Assembly: GCA_036277115.1 (NCBI GenBank)
Contig: DASUNM010000011.1
Span: forward strand, 1-64,000
DNA length: 64,000 nucleotides
Origin: Pyrinomonadaceae bacterium
GTDB lineage: Bacteria; Acidobacteriota; Blastocatellia; Pyrinomonadales; Pyrinomonadaceae
Reading direction: 5' to 3'
Below, in pieces: positions 17,001 to 25,406 of the stretch (position 1 is the first letter of the stretch; the number at the start of each line of letters is the position of its first letter). Both the position numbers and the translations under genes were made by a program. The notes under the pieces are model-generated. The model was not told the DNA's origin. It searched no databases and saw only the letters and a program-made list of their open reading frames with translations.

Positions 17001-17878
17001 TCGATCGGTTGTTCTACCATCCGCAGTACGCGGCCTTGCAGGTACTCTCCTCGATCGGTAAGTCTAACTACCACGGGGGTAGCGTTTCCGTCCGGCAACG
17101 GCTTGGAAACGACTTCCTCTTCGACTTCAACTACACGTTGTCAAAAGCGATGGACAACGGATCCACTCTGGAAACGTTGCGTGTGTTGAGTAATGTAACT
17201 CGGAATGCTATCGATCCGGATTTGGATTACTCAGTCTCCAACTTTGACGTACGGCACAACATGAACATGAATTTCCTGGCCGGCCTTCCTTTTGGTCGCG
17301 GCAAGAGATTCCTGGGCAATTCAAACAGCATCGTCAACGGCATCATCGGTGGTTGGCAGTTGAGCGGAATTGTTCGCATGCATAGCGGACTCCCGTCCGG
17401 CAGTCCCGCCGATGTCGGTTTCTGGGCGACGAATTACCAACTAACCAGTCGGGGTGTGCGACTCCGGGATGTTGCTTCAGCGAACGTCGATGTGGTTGGG
17501 ACGGACGGTTCAGCCCGCCCCAATCTGTTTTCGAATGTCACAGAAGCATACCGTTCCTTCCGCAACGCGCGCGCGGGTGAAGCGGGCGATCGTAATATCG
17601 ATACGTTGCGGATCCCGAGTTACTTTGTGATGGACCTCGGCCTGAGCAAGTCCTTCGGTATGTGGTACGCGGAGGGACACAGGCTGCAATTCCGCTGGGA
17701 AGTCTTTAACGTGACCAACACTCAGCGCTTTGGCACCATTGCCAACCTGACTCTTAACCCTGAACCGTTCCTGGGTACGCCTCCCTCGAACTTTGGAACC
17801 TACATCGGATCGCAGACGCCGGTTGGCGAAACGCGGCCCGGACGCGTGATGCAGTTTGCGTTACGCTATACCTTCTAA
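14078..17878 (+). CDS. TonB-dependent receptor, Oar-like, with carboxypeptidase-like N-terminal domain (paralog 1)
   Basis: A 1266-residue outer-membrane protein. The start at 14078 has an ideal RBS (AAGGAGG, 6 nt). The signal peptide is followed by a carboxypeptidase regulatory-like domain (residues ~35-125, GTASIRGTVKDQQGNVVAGA). A plug domain comes next (PLNARNIVGLLSLQPGV; NITLDGVDVNEQQ), then a long beta-barrel ending in ...MQFALRYTF with terminal Phe, as required for BAM insertion. Oar-like receptors import large substrates or take part in export, using TonB energy. The substrate is unknown. A strong terminator follows at 17903. Confidence 0.92.
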   Translation: MKTTRLFSLFFTVLGLSIVICLSSLTGLAQSGTASIRGTVKDQQGNVVAGAKVTVRNEAKNFSRDQITGSDGAYVFTALPPDTYVVDVEAAGFKKVRAENVAALVDTAKDLDVTLEVGAISETITVTGGLDAPLNTSDASIGNAIESRRIQELPLNARNIVGLLSLQPGVTRQGEVNGGRRDQANITLDGVDVNEQQTGLDPVNGSTTVTPGDAFASVLRVTPDSVQEFRVTTSSPNADQGRSSGAQVSLVTKSGTNDFHGSAFWYHRNTVTTANDFFNNAAGNFVATDAAVVAGNAQVGDPRVPRPKLLRNIFGGSLGGPIIKDRFFFFYSYEGRRDAAEQSVLRFVPTASLRQGNVIYRTPSGALATWTPANIAAAYPALGGVNPAALAVLTTAPLPNDFSIGDGLNRAGFRFNAPIKNEFEAHTARLDFSVTDRQTLFFRGNYQDDLYQQAPQFPTTPSPALWYHPKGFVGGHTWAVTNNLVNNFRIGLTRLALSQQGDSADNSLSFRDVYTPFLFQRTFNRTTPVWNLSDDVSWIKGTHTFQFGTNMRFIRNNRDSFANAFDSVLVNPFFYSGGGATLLPTAPANLAAGFTSDYQFAIAAVLGRGTQNAANQIFNKDGSAATPGTPSSRSYATDEYDFYIQDSWKVRSDLTLTLGLRYGLNTPVYETGGFQLVPNVNLGEFFENRVNGMRTGVPYNQLISFNLGGKANNGPDYYEMDKNNFAPQVAVAWSPDFGDNWFGRAFGRNGRSVLRGGFRMLYDRVGSQLAVSSEAENSFGFSNATTNTSNTFNTTTAPPPLVSGFNPNVRTPAYGLNPPTQLNFPLQRPPGFGIFASFDQSLKTPVQYTWNASYGRELPKGLAVEFSYVGRMAQDLLLVRDVAQPNNIVDPISQTDWYSAAARLTDFRLANTPIASVPNIPFFENWYPGLGAALGDPTLSATQVFYLFHARPAVGGFNVVDYTLLQEIFDRDARVDRLFYHPQYAALQVLSSIGKSNYHGGSVSVRQRLGNDFLFDFNYTLSKAMDNGSTLETLRVLSNVTRNAIDPDLDYSVSNFDVRHNMNMNFLAGLPFGRGKRFLGNSNSIVNGIIGGWQLSGIVRMHSGLPSGSPADVGFWATNYQLTSRGVRLRDVASANVDVVGTDGSARPNLFSNVTEAYRSFRNARAGEAGDRNIDTLRIPSYFVMDLGLSKSFGMWYAEGHRLQFRWEVFNVTNTQRFGTIANLTLNPEPFLGTPPSNFGTYIGSQTPVGETRPGRVMQFALRYTF

Positions 17879-17902
17879 TCCGTTCCAGTAACGGTGATAC
17901 AA

Positions 17903-17933
17903 GGCGGGTCGGTACCACGGCCCGCCTTTTTTT
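17903..17933 (+). terminator. Terminator after TonB receptor 1
   Basis: GGCGGGTC/GGCCCGCC stem (one G-T pair) with loop GGTACCAC, then TTTTTTT, 24 bp after the stop codon. Confidence 0.9.
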
Positions 17934-18028
17934 GTCAGCGCTGCGGCGGATGATGAAGAGAATTCCGAAACCAGGCCGCTAAAGACTTGTCGGAAGAAAT
18001 GAGCTTGTAGTCATGGCTCAAAACTAGA

Positions 18029-18056
18029 AGGTCGGAGATTTTCTCCGGCCTTTTTC
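18029..18056 (+). terminator. Second terminator hairpin, no gene attached
   Basis: AAGGTCGGAGA / TCTCCGGCCTT, then TTTCTTTG. It is nearly the same hairpin as the terminator at 24513. It lies 150 bp beyond the receptor 1 stop and just before the hydrolase remnant, with no intact gene to terminate. It may be a relic of the rearrangement that formed this interval. Confidence 0.7.
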
Positions 18057-18063
18057 TTTGCCC

Positions 18064-18196
18064 GGATCGCGATGGCGATCACGGTCGATGAAATGCCCAA
18101 GGTTGTCTTGGCCGGTGGATAACCCGGGCGTACCTGTTTAGAATTCAGGCATCAGCGATTCTCGCAGAAGCGCCAAAATTCTGGATGCAATTTCCA
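18064..18196 (+). pseudogene. Remnant of a serine hydrolase 3' end
   Basis: The DNA here is homologous to the last ~45 codons of the hydrolase at 12880-13809. Frame one gives MAITVDEMPKVV; after a one-base shift the next frame gives SVDNPAYLFR...SAILAEAPKFW. The intact gene has IAITVDEMPEVIWSVDNPAY and ...SSILATDSTFLSRPKILD. A frameshift, a TAA in the first frame and loss of everything upstream show it is dead. It sits in the same place relative to TonB receptor 2 as the intact gene does to receptor 1. Confidence 0.8.
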
Positions 18197-18292
18197 AGGT
18201 TTTGTATATAATGCCGCGCGTCTTCGGTAATTTGATCGGCAAAACAAGCAAAAACCGTCAGTTTCATAACGTTTCACATTTCTGTTGCGGCT

Positions 18293-18312
18293 GGAATAAG
18301 AAGTGCCTGTCC
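18293..18312 (+). promoter_or_regulatory. Shared upstream motif of TonB receptor 2
   Basis: GGAATAAGAAGTGCCTGTCC; the partner lies at 13945-13965. A possible -10 (TATAAT, 18207-18212) lies about 85 bp upstream, without a convincing -35. The rest of the interval 17879-18475 holds the two terminators and the hydrolase remnant and no other gene that I can see. Confidence 0.45.
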
Positions 18313-18475
18313 GCGAACTGAAACTATGATTCTAGATCTTGAAACCAGACGTAATGCGTCCTTGGTTCGAGTTCCCAATCACCGGCAGTGGGCCGAGTCC
18401 CGTGACTCGCACCTCCCATTGCCTCAAGCCGTCTCAATTACCCAACAGTCCTACACAAGCTATCTGGAGGAAGCG

Positions 18476-21400
18476 ATGAGAATGAAGAAACTGTTCGCGA
18501 GTGGGCTTTCATTAATGATCGCGGTGTTGTTTGTGGCGACCCTCGGAACCAGTGCCTCGGCCCAAACCGGCACCGGCTCGATCAGGGGAATCGTAAAGGA
18601 TCCCCAGGGCAACGCCGTCTCCGGCGCCAAAATCACCCTTCGAAATGATGAGAAGAATTTTAGTCGTGATCAAGTTACGGATAGTGACGGAGGTTTCACG
18701 TTCACTAATGTTCCGCCTGACACCTATGTACTCGAAGCCGAAGCGGCCAACTTTAAGAAGGCCGTCATTTCAGGCGTAAAGGGTCTCGCCGACAGAGCCA
18801 ACTCAGTCGATGTGAATCTCGAAATCGGCGCCGTTACTGAGACGGTTAACGTCACGGCCGGCGGGGTTGAGAACCTGGTAAATACTCAGGATGCGAGCTT
18901 GGGCAACAACTTTGTGTCCCAGCAGATCCTGCAACTGCCGCTTAACGCGCGCAACGTGGGAAACTTGCTGAGCTTGCAGCCGGCGGTGACTCCTGACGGT
19001 TACGTGGCCGGCGGTCGCAGCGACCAGGCGAACCTGACGCTGGATGGCATCGACGTCAACGAACAGCAACTGGGCACGGCCTTCACACCGGTTTTGCGAG
19101 TCAGCCCTGACACGGTTGAGGAGTTCCGCGTAATCACCACGAATGCGGACGCGAGCTATGGACGCTCGTCCGGGGCGCAGGTCTCGTTCATTACCAAGAG
19201 CGGCCAGAACGACCTCCATGGAAACGTGTTCTGGTATCACCGCAACACGATCACGACGGCGAACGATTTCTTTAACAACCGTTCCGGGGTACCACGTCCG
19301 AAGCTGCTGCGTAACGTGTTTGGCGGCTCGCTCGAAGGTCCGATCGTGAAAGATCGCTTCTTCTTCTTCTACAACTACGAAGGTCGTCGCGACGCGCGCG
19401 AATCAAGCGTCGTACGCATCGTTCCCCTGCCAAGTCTGGGCCGCGGCGAATTAAGGTTTCGCACGAACACCGGTGTTCTCGTGACGCTCAGCCCGGCTCA
19501 GGTTAACGCTATCACGCTGGGCGGAGTCGCGGTCGTCGACGTCAATCCCGCCGCGACCGCTATTCTCGGGGCCGCTGCTGCTCGATACACCGCGAATGAC
19601 ACCACGAGCGGAGACGGTCTTAACACGGGCGGATTTCGCTTCAACGCGGGCCTGCCGGTTGAGTTGAACGCGCACACCGCGCGCTTCGACTGGAACGTGA
19701 CGAGTGATGCGCGGCACACGATTTTCTTTCGCGGCAACTATCAAAAAGACATCACCGCGAACACCCCTTACTTCCCTGACTTTCCATCGCCCGATACGTG
19801 GAGCCATCCGATTGGTCTCGTGGTCGGACACGCGTGGACTATCAACTCAAAGATGACGAACAGTTTCCGGTATGGGCTCACGCGTGAGGCTTTCAGCGAT
19901 CAAGGGGAGTCCACCACGGATGATGTCCGGTATCGCAGCGTGTTTCTGGCTGAACGACTGACGAATCGCACCTTCAGCCGCGTGACTCCGGTGACGAACA
20001 TCACCGACGACTTCAGTTGGTTGCATGGTAACCACTCGTTCCAGTTCGGCACGAACATTCGCGTCGTGCGTAACGAGCGCGAGAGTTTTGCCACGTCGTT
20101 CGACAACGGCATCACTAATCAGTCGTTCTATTTTGCGTCCGGAAATATTATCCAGAACGCGATCAATCAGTCGCTGCCTGGGCTTACCGGGCTGCCCGCG
20201 GGAACAACTATTTCGTCGGGTACAGCAGTGAATACGCGTCACGCGTTCGCGGCGCTGGTGGGCAGACTGTCACAGTATTCGGCCAACTTTAACTTTGGCA
20301 TTGACGGCAAGCCACTGGCGCAGGGAGCCGGAGTGGGACGCAATTTCGCCACTGAAGAGTACGACGTCTACGTCCAGGACATCTGGAAGCTAAAACCGAC
20401 GCTCACCTTGAATCTGGGATTGCGGTATGGCTTGAGCCGGCCGGTTTATGAGACGAACGGCTACCAAACCAGACCCAGTGTCGCCTTGTCAGATTACCTC
20501 GACCAGCGAATCGAAGCGGCCGCGCGCGGGGTCAATTTTACACCCCCCATCACCGTCGATCTGGCTGGACCTTTTCACGATAGGCCAGGCTTCTATCCCT
20601 GGGACAAAAACAATTTCCAGCCTCGAGTCTCACTGGCCTGGTCGCCGAATTTCCGATCCGGATTTCTCGGCAAGCTCTTCGGAGCCGATAACGACACAGT
20701 GTTGCGCGGCGGATTCGCCATCACCAACGACTACTTTGGACAAGCTCTGGCGGTGAACTTCAACGCGAACAACACGCTCGGGTTTGGCGCCAGCCAGACT
20801 ATTTCAGCCAACACTTACAACATCACCAATAATCCGGCACCGCCGATCACCGGTCCGAATATGACCATTCGCAGCCTGCCCGGAATTACGGTGCCGGCAA
20901 ACCTGGTATTCCCACAAACCCAACCGCAGGATTTCCAGCAGCGCATCGAAGGTTCGCTTGATACGAACCTCGTTTCGCCGATCAACTACAGCTGGAATTT
21001 CACCTTTACGCGCAAGCTGCCCAAGGGTTTGTTGGTTGAGGCGTCATACATCGGCCGGCTGGGCCGGAACCTGCTGGCCACGCGCGACGTGATGGCGCTC
21101 AATAACATCGTCGATCAGAAGTCGGGACAGGATTGGTATACTGCGGGTCAGCTGCTTGAGACTTTGCGACGTAACAACACGCCGCTTTCGCAGGTCCCGA
21201 ATATTCCGTGGTTCGAAAACGTTTATGCGCCGGGAACCATTGACGGAATCTTCTTTGGCGCCGGCCTAAGCAACACCCAAGCTGCGTACCTGGTCATGGC
21301 TGTGCCGCGCGCGGGAACGCAGCTCAACACTGACTGCAATTCTGTGGGCGGGTGTTATGAATTCGGAAACGACTGGACCTTCCTGCAACAACTGCTGGAT

Positions 21401-22255
21401 GACAATTCCGGTCGCCGGTTGTTCTTCCAAAGCCAATACGGCGCGCTTTCAGCGTTCGGCACCATTGGAAGTTCGGACTACCACGGCGGCACGTTGTCCA
21501 TCCGTCAGCGGACCAAGGGATTGATTTGGGACTTCAATTACACGCTGTCCCATTCCATGGATGATGCGTCCGGACTCCAGACCAGCGGCGTTTACGGTGC
21601 TGCTTTCATCCTGAATCCACTACGACAACGTGACAACCGTTCGGTGTCGGATTTCGACATTCGCCATATCGTCAACTTCAACTCGATCTACGAATTGCCG
21701 TTCGGTCGCGGACGTCAGTTCGCGAGTGGCTCGAATGGGTTGGTGAACGCGATTATCGGCGGCTGGCAAGTAACCAGCATTTTCCGCTGGAACTCCGGCT
21801 TACCGCTCGTCAATCTGGTGGACCTCGGCGGCTGGCCGACCAACTGGAACGTGCGCAGCAACGTGGTTAGGACCCGCAACATCCAGTCTTCGCCAACTCG
21901 CGGAGTCGGCAATGCGGCGCCGAATATCTTTTCGGATCCGGTGGCGGCCTATCAAAGCTTCCGCAGTCCGGCGCCTGGTGAAACGGGAGACCGAAGCATC
22001 ATCCGGTATCCTGGTTACGTGGCGCTCGACATGGGCTTGTACAAGTCGTTTGATATGCCCTGGAACGAGAAGCACAAACTTCAGATTCGCTGGGAGGTCT
22101 TCAACGTTACGAACACTCAGCGACTGACCGGAAACGCCGACAATACGTTTGGCCTGGATCCGCAGAACGGACAGCCGGGCCCGACGTTTGGCAACTTCAC
22201 CGCAATTCAAGGCACACCGAGAATTATGCAGTTCGCGATCCGGCTGGATTTCTAG
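18476..22255 (+). CDS. TonB-dependent receptor, Oar-like (paralog 2)
   Basis: A 1259-residue paralog of the receptor at 14078 with the same domain order: signal peptide (MRMKKLFASGLSLMIAV), carboxypeptidase-like domain (GTGSIRGIVKDPQGNAVSGA), plug (LPLNARNVGNLLSLQPAV; TLDGIDVNEQQ), and a beta-barrel ending in ...MQFAIRLDF. The start at 18476 follows CTGGAGG; a further 50 codons upstream are open but have no RBS or homology. Paralogs share near-identical barrel motifs such as YNYEGRRDA versus YSYEGRRDA but differ in loops, which fits divergence in substrate. Confidence 0.92.
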   Translation: MRMKKLFASGLSLMIAVLFVATLGTSASAQTGTGSIRGIVKDPQGNAVSGAKITLRNDEKNFSRDQVTDSDGGFTFTNVPPDTYVLEAEAANFKKAVISGVKGLADRANSVDVNLEIGAVTETVNVTAGGVENLVNTQDASLGNNFVSQQILQLPLNARNVGNLLSLQPAVTPDGYVAGGRSDQANLTLDGIDVNEQQLGTAFTPVLRVSPDTVEEFRVITTNADASYGRSSGAQVSFITKSGQNDLHGNVFWYHRNTITTANDFFNNRSGVPRPKLLRNVFGGSLEGPIVKDRFFFFYNYEGRRDARESSVVRIVPLPSLGRGELRFRTNTGVLVTLSPAQVNAITLGGVAVVDVNPAATAILGAAAARYTANDTTSGDGLNTGGFRFNAGLPVELNAHTARFDWNVTSDARHTIFFRGNYQKDITANTPYFPDFPSPDTWSHPIGLVVGHAWTINSKMTNSFRYGLTREAFSDQGESTTDDVRYRSVFLAERLTNRTFSRVTPVTNITDDFSWLHGNHSFQFGTNIRVVRNERESFATSFDNGITNQSFYFASGNIIQNAINQSLPGLTGLPAGTTISSGTAVNTRHAFAALVGRLSQYSANFNFGIDGKPLAQGAGVGRNFATEEYDVYVQDIWKLKPTLTLNLGLRYGLSRPVYETNGYQTRPSVALSDYLDQRIEAAARGVNFTPPITVDLAGPFHDRPGFYPWDKNNFQPRVSLAWSPNFRSGFLGKLFGADNDTVLRGGFAITNDYFGQALAVNFNANNTLGFGASQTISANTYNITNNPAPPITGPNMTIRSLPGITVPANLVFPQTQPQDFQQRIEGSLDTNLVSPINYSWNFTFTRKLPKGLLVEASYIGRLGRNLLATRDVMALNNIVDQKSGQDWYTAGQLLETLRRNNTPLSQVPNIPWFENVYAPGTIDGIFFGAGLSNTQAAYLVMAVPRAGTQLNTDCNSVGGCYEFGNDWTFLQQLLDDNSGRRLFFQSQYGALSAFGTIGSSDYHGGTLSIRQRTKGLIWDFNYTLSHSMDDASGLQTSGVYGAAFILNPLRQRDNRSVSDFDIRHIVNFNSIYELPFGRGRQFASGSNGLVNAIIGGWQVTSIFRWNSGLPLVNLVDLGGWPTNWNVRSNVVRTRNIQSSPTRGVGNAAPNIFSDPVAAYQSFRSPAPGETGDRSIIRYPGYVALDMGLYKSFDMPWNEKHKLQIRWEVFNVTNTQRLTGNADNTFGLDPQNGQPGPTFGNFTAIQGTPRIMQFAIRLDF

Positions 22256-22280
22256 CCAGCACCGGAACGTGCTTTCCCCG

Positions 22281-22320
22281 AAAAGGGCTTGGAGCGAAAG
22301 CTTCAAGCCCTTTTGGTTTT
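22281..22320. terminator. Bidirectional terminator between convergent genes
   Basis: AAAAGGGCTTGGAGC-GAAA-GCTTCAAGCCCTTTT is a 15-bp stem (one mismatch) with a GAAA tetraloop. It carries T-rich sequence on the plus side and T after A-rich flanks on the minus side. It serves TonB receptor 2 (+) and probably the TPR gene (-). Confidence 0.88.
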
Positions 22321-22327
22321 CCTGCGC

Positions 22328-23350
22328 TTACGGCTTCTGGTTTTGGTTGATGTATTCCTGCAGCTTGGCTTTGTCTGAATAGTCAGGCTTCTTCGTGAGG
22401 AATTGCTGGTACTCAGCAGCGGCCCGATCTTTCATGCCGGCTGCGTTGTAAAGCGCCGCGAGGCGCAAGTGAAGATCGGCTTTGCCGGCGGGATCCAATT
22501 TCAAAGCTTCATTGAGGTGGCCAACCGCTTTCGATCCCTTCTTCCCCAGCAGGTAAGCCTCGCCGAGATAGTGATGAGCGTCGGCTGACTTGGGATCGAT
22601 TTCGACGGCCTTGGTAAGCGTTTCGATAGCGCCGTCAGGGTTCTTCTGCGCAATTCGTACTTTCCCCAGGTTTACCAGGACCACCAGAAAGTCAGGCTTT
22701 TCTTCCAGCGCGCGTTGATAAGCTTTGTCAGCATCAGAATATTTTTCTTCGCGAAACAGGATGGAACCCATCTCTGCCCAGGCAACAAAGTCCTTTGGAT
22801 CGTTCGCGACGATCTGTTCAAGGAGCTTGCTGGCTTCTGAGAGCTTTTTATTCTCCGCGGCGGTTCGGGCCCGCTCAAGCAGCGCTTGATTGTTCGCAGA
22901 TCGATTATAGAGGCCGGTGGTTCGTGGCGGTGCGTTAGTGGGCGAGTGACGCATCTCCAAAGTAATGTCTTTGCGAATGTCCGTTTTTTGCCGCTCTGCA
23001 AGCCGGAAAGGATCGCGGTAAACCTCACGGCCGTCGTACTCGACAACCAGCGCGTATTCCCCGTTGGGAATGCCCATGAAGCGGAATCGGCCGTCTCTTG
23101 AAATAGGCTGACGCTGCACCACGTTCATTCCGGCATAGATCACGACGTGAAACGTGGTCGTCTCTTCGGCGCCGGCGCCGCCAATCTTTAGGTCGCCATA
23201 GATCATATGGCCGTCGCCGAACGGAATCGGGGAACTGGTGCTACTGCCCCCACGTTGGGCTGTTGCGTTTACGGAAAGGCAGGCAATTAGAAGTGCAAGC
23301 CAGAGTACGGCGAACATCGAGCGTCTTGCTCGGACTAAAAGCTGGGTCAT
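22328..23350 (-). CDS. Exported TPR protein with carboxypeptidase-like domain
   Basis: A 340-residue protein with a signal peptide (residues ~1-32, ending NATAQ). Residues ~45-135 form a carboxypeptidase regulatory-like beta domain (VVQRQPISRDGRFRFMGIP then NGEYALVVEY). Residues ~150-330 form about five TPR units (FVAWAEMGSILFREEKYSD; ADAHHYLGEAYLLGKKGSK). It is a scaffold or periplasmic adaptor type and no enzyme motif is seen. It is convergent with TonB receptor 2. Confidence 0.75.
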   Translation of the reverse strand: MTQLLVRARRSMFAVLWLALLIACLSVNATAQRGGSSTSSPIPFGDGHMIYGDLKIGGAGAEETTTFHVVIYAGMNVVQRQPISRDGRFRFMGIPNGEYALVVEYDGREVYRDPFRLAERQKTDIRKDITLEMRHSPTNAPPRTTGLYNRSANNQALLERARTAAENKKLSEASKLLEQIVANDPKDFVAWAEMGSILFREEKYSDADKAYQRALEEKPDFLVVLVNLGKVRIAQKNPDGAIETLTKAVEIDPKSADAHHYLGEAYLLGKKGSKAVGHLNEALKLDPAGKADLHLRLAALYNAAGMKDRAAAEYQQFLTKKPDYSDKAKLQEYINQNQKP

Positions 23351-23599
23351 ACGGCGGTTCCTTTCACGTAGGGAATCTAATACTTGTCCCGCTGGGGATT
23401 AAGAAGAGATACGGTCTTTTCTTATGCCAATTCCTGAGCTAAGTCAACAGATCGCCGGTTGTTCGCGCAGCACGGGTGGCTCGGTAAGATTTCCTTGTCT
23501 TCGACCGCAGATTCGAGGAACCTACGCACTAATCAATTCGTTGTTCAGCGTGTAGAAACACCAATGGTGGCCGCCGCCACCGATCATCAGGAGGCTTCA

Positions 23600-24484
23600 A
23601 TGAAACGTGTACTAATCGTCGTAGTGCTGGTCGTAGCCGCAGCAATTCTGGGCTTGTGGCGCACGAGCGGTGGCGTACGGCAGAGCCTGAGCCGGGTCGT
23701 CGGAGCTTCCGGAGAACAATCACAGGGAGATGCGCGCGAGGAGATTCGGAAGAGCTTCGAGCTGCAGCCAGGCGCGCGAATCGATGTCACGGGCATCAAC
23801 GGCAAGGTTGATATTCAAACGTCGGATACCAAGACCGCTGAAGTTTACGTGCTGCGGACCGCAGGTGGGCGCGAGGGATTGAATCGGCGGCAAGTGACTG
23901 TCGAGCAGACGCCCACGGGACTGGTGATAAAGGGCAAACAAGTCGGTCACGGCTTCTGGGAACACCTGTTCGGATCCAAAGCCACCGAAGATGTCACGAT
24001 CAAGGCTCCACGCCAGATTGCGCTGGGGCTGAGAGGGATTAACGGTCGCGTCAACGGCGGCGACATCGATGGTGCGCTCGAAGTGAAAGGGGTTAACGGG
24101 GGCGTCACCTTAGGTCAGGCAAATGATACGGCGACCATCAGCGGCGTGAACGGCAACATCTCGGTGGGTTTGACTAGCCTCTCTGATTCGGGTGCGCGTG
24201 TCAGCGGAGTCAACGGCAACATCGAGCTGAAATTAGCCAGCGGCCTGAACGCCCAACTTACAGCGAAAGGGATGAACGGCAGTGTACGTTCAGAGATTCC
24301 GGGCGTTACGATCGATAAGGACGATTACGGCTCGCGCTATTCAGCCAGAATTGGAAACGGCGGCCCGCCGCTCACGTTCAGCGGCGTCAACGGCAATGTG
24401 CGACTGACGCGTGTGAACTTAGTCGCCACTGAGAACGAAAAGAAGTCCGGGACGAAGGTCACTAAGACATCATCAGAAAAATGA
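23600..24484 (+). CDS. DUF4097-family beta-repeat membrane protein
   Basis: A 294-residue protein. The start at 23600 is set by GGAGG and an N-terminal membrane/signal segment (VLIVVVLVVAAAILGLW). The body is built of repeated short strands with G-V/I-N-G-N turns (GINGK, GINGR, GVNGG, GVNGN, GVNGN, GMNGS, GVNGN), typical of the DUF4097 putative adhesin fold, a right-handed beta structure. The role is unknown; family members are often found beside anti-sigma or PspC-type envelope genes, which is not seen here. A terminator follows. Confidence 0.8.
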   Translation: MKRVLIVVVLVVAAAILGLWRTSGGVRQSLSRVVGASGEQSQGDAREEIRKSFELQPGARIDVTGINGKVDIQTSDTKTAEVYVLRTAGGREGLNRRQVTVEQTPTGLVIKGKQVGHGFWEHLFGSKATEDVTIKAPRQIALGLRGINGRVNGGDIDGALEVKGVNGGVTLGQANDTATISGVNGNISVGLTSLSDSGARVSGVNGNIELKLASGLNAQLTAKGMNGSVRSEIPGVTIDKDDYGSRYSARIGNGGPPLTFSGVNGNVRLTRVNLVATENEKKSGTKVTKTSSEK

Positions 24485-24512
24485 GCGCGGTTTATCTTGG
24501 TTTCAAACGTGA

Positions 24513-24545
24513 AAGGCCGGAGATCGTCTCCGGCCTTTTGCTTTA
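24513..24545 (+). terminator. Terminator after the DUF4097 gene
   Basis: AAGGCCGGAGA-TCG-TCTCCGGCCTT followed by TTGCTTT; 29 bp after the stop. It has the same hairpin core as 18029-18056. Confidence 0.85.
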
Positions 24546-24549
24546 GCAC

Positions 24550-24592
24550 TGGCACGCCGCTGGCGTGCAAGCACTCCAGAGGAGTGCGCACC
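24550..24592. repeat. Degenerate GCACGCC palindromic element (copy 3)
   Basis: Two small hairpins, GGCACGCCGCTGGCGTGC and GCACTCCAGAGGAGTGC, resemble single arms of the element at 5507-5569 and 29967-30028. This copy is shorter and the two arms have diverged. Confidence 0.6.
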
Positions 24593-24599
24593 TTAAAAG

Positions 24600-24676
24600 T
24601 GGTGCACCCAGGAGGACTCGAACCTCCGGCCTTCTGATTCGAAGTCAGACGCTCTATCCAACTGAGCTATGGGTGC
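24600..24676 (-). tRNA. tRNA-Arg (anticodon TCG)
   Basis: The cloverleaf is complete: acceptor GCACCCA/TGGGTGC, D-arm GCTC-AGTTGGATA-GAGC, and anticodon stem TCTGA with loop CTTCGAA (anticodon at 24642-24640). The T-arm is GGAGG-TTCGAGT-CCTCC, and CCA is encoded. It reads CGA codons (and others by wobble). Confidence 0.97.
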
Positions 24677-24690
24677 GCATAAAAAAAGAA

Positions 24691-24791
24691 GGTCTTTGTA
24701 CTTTGGTCTTTGTTCTTTGATCTCTGTCCAACGTCACCCACTTAAGCCTAAGACTAAGACCTTAGTTCAAAGTTCAAAGTACAAAGCACAA
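24691..24791. repeat. Two heptamer-period repeats in opposite orientation
   Basis: The block at 24691-24725 reads GGTCTTT, GTACTTT, GGTCTTT, GTTCTTT, GATCTCT. The block at 24764-24791 reads AGTTCAA, AGTTCAA, AGTACAA, AGCACAA. The second block is roughly the inverted complement of the first, so the pair could form an imperfect hairpin. It lies between the cytochrome and tRNA genes. Confidence 0.65.
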
Positions 24792-24798
24792 GTTTACT

Positions 24799-25227
24799 TT
24801 ATTTCTTTTCAGCCGGCGGCGTGTGCCCCGGTTGAAATTCCTTACGAATCATCCGAATCAGTTCGTCGATCTGCTGCCCGGTCAATTGGACTTTGAACGA
24901 AGGCATGCCGTCGCCGCCTTCAATTATCTGACGGCGAAAATCTGAATCCGTATGACGCAACGCATGGCCCTTGCTGAAGCTCGGAACTTTCAGTGTCTTG
25001 CCGTCTTCAAGTTTTACCGTCCCGCCGACGCCATCGACGCCATGGCAGTTCTGGCAATCCTTTGCGTAGATGCCGCGCACCAGAGCAAACTCGTCGGGCG
25101 TCGGCGTCGGCGTCGCCGTTGCCATCGGAGCTTTCGGCTCGGTGTTAGTTGTCGTTGGCTGATTGCTGCATGCACACATTAGCAGTGTGCAGATGATTAT
25201 CACTAAGAAAGATCCGCGGAAAGTCAT
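24799..25227 (-). CDS. c-type cytochrome lipoprotein
   Basis: A 142-residue protein. The signal peptide ends in a lipobox-like LLMCAC (Cys20) and a Thr/Pro-rich linker (TATPTPTPDE) follows. One heme c site, CQNCH (Cys58, Cys61, His62), is present, with a Met ligand in GGDGMPSF. The fold fits class I cytochrome c (VRGIYAKDCQNCHGVDGVGG). It should carry electrons at the outer face of the inner membrane or in the periplasm. No oxidase gene lies nearby. The downstream neighbour on the other strand is a heme-binding Cld-family protein. Confidence 0.9.
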   Translation of the reverse strand: MTFRGSFLVIIICTLLMCACSNQPTTTNTEPKAPMATATPTPTPDEFALVRGIYAKDCQNCHGVDGVGGTVKLEDGKTLKVPSFSKGHALRHTDSDFRRQIIEGGDGMPSFKVQLTGQQIDELIRMIRKEFQPGHTPPAEKK

Positions 25228-25406
25228 TCTTTATCCCTCAGCAATTTGCTCCTGGAACGTGGGCAGTATACCACGCGCGTCACAGCGTGACGGATTGGTT
25301 CGCCTCGCATTGCAAAAGCGTTTAACTCGCCGCAGAATAGGTGCGCCCTTACTTAAGGATTTGGATTTCATTTTACGGCCGCCTCGAGTCGTTCACTTCA
25401 ACCCTG

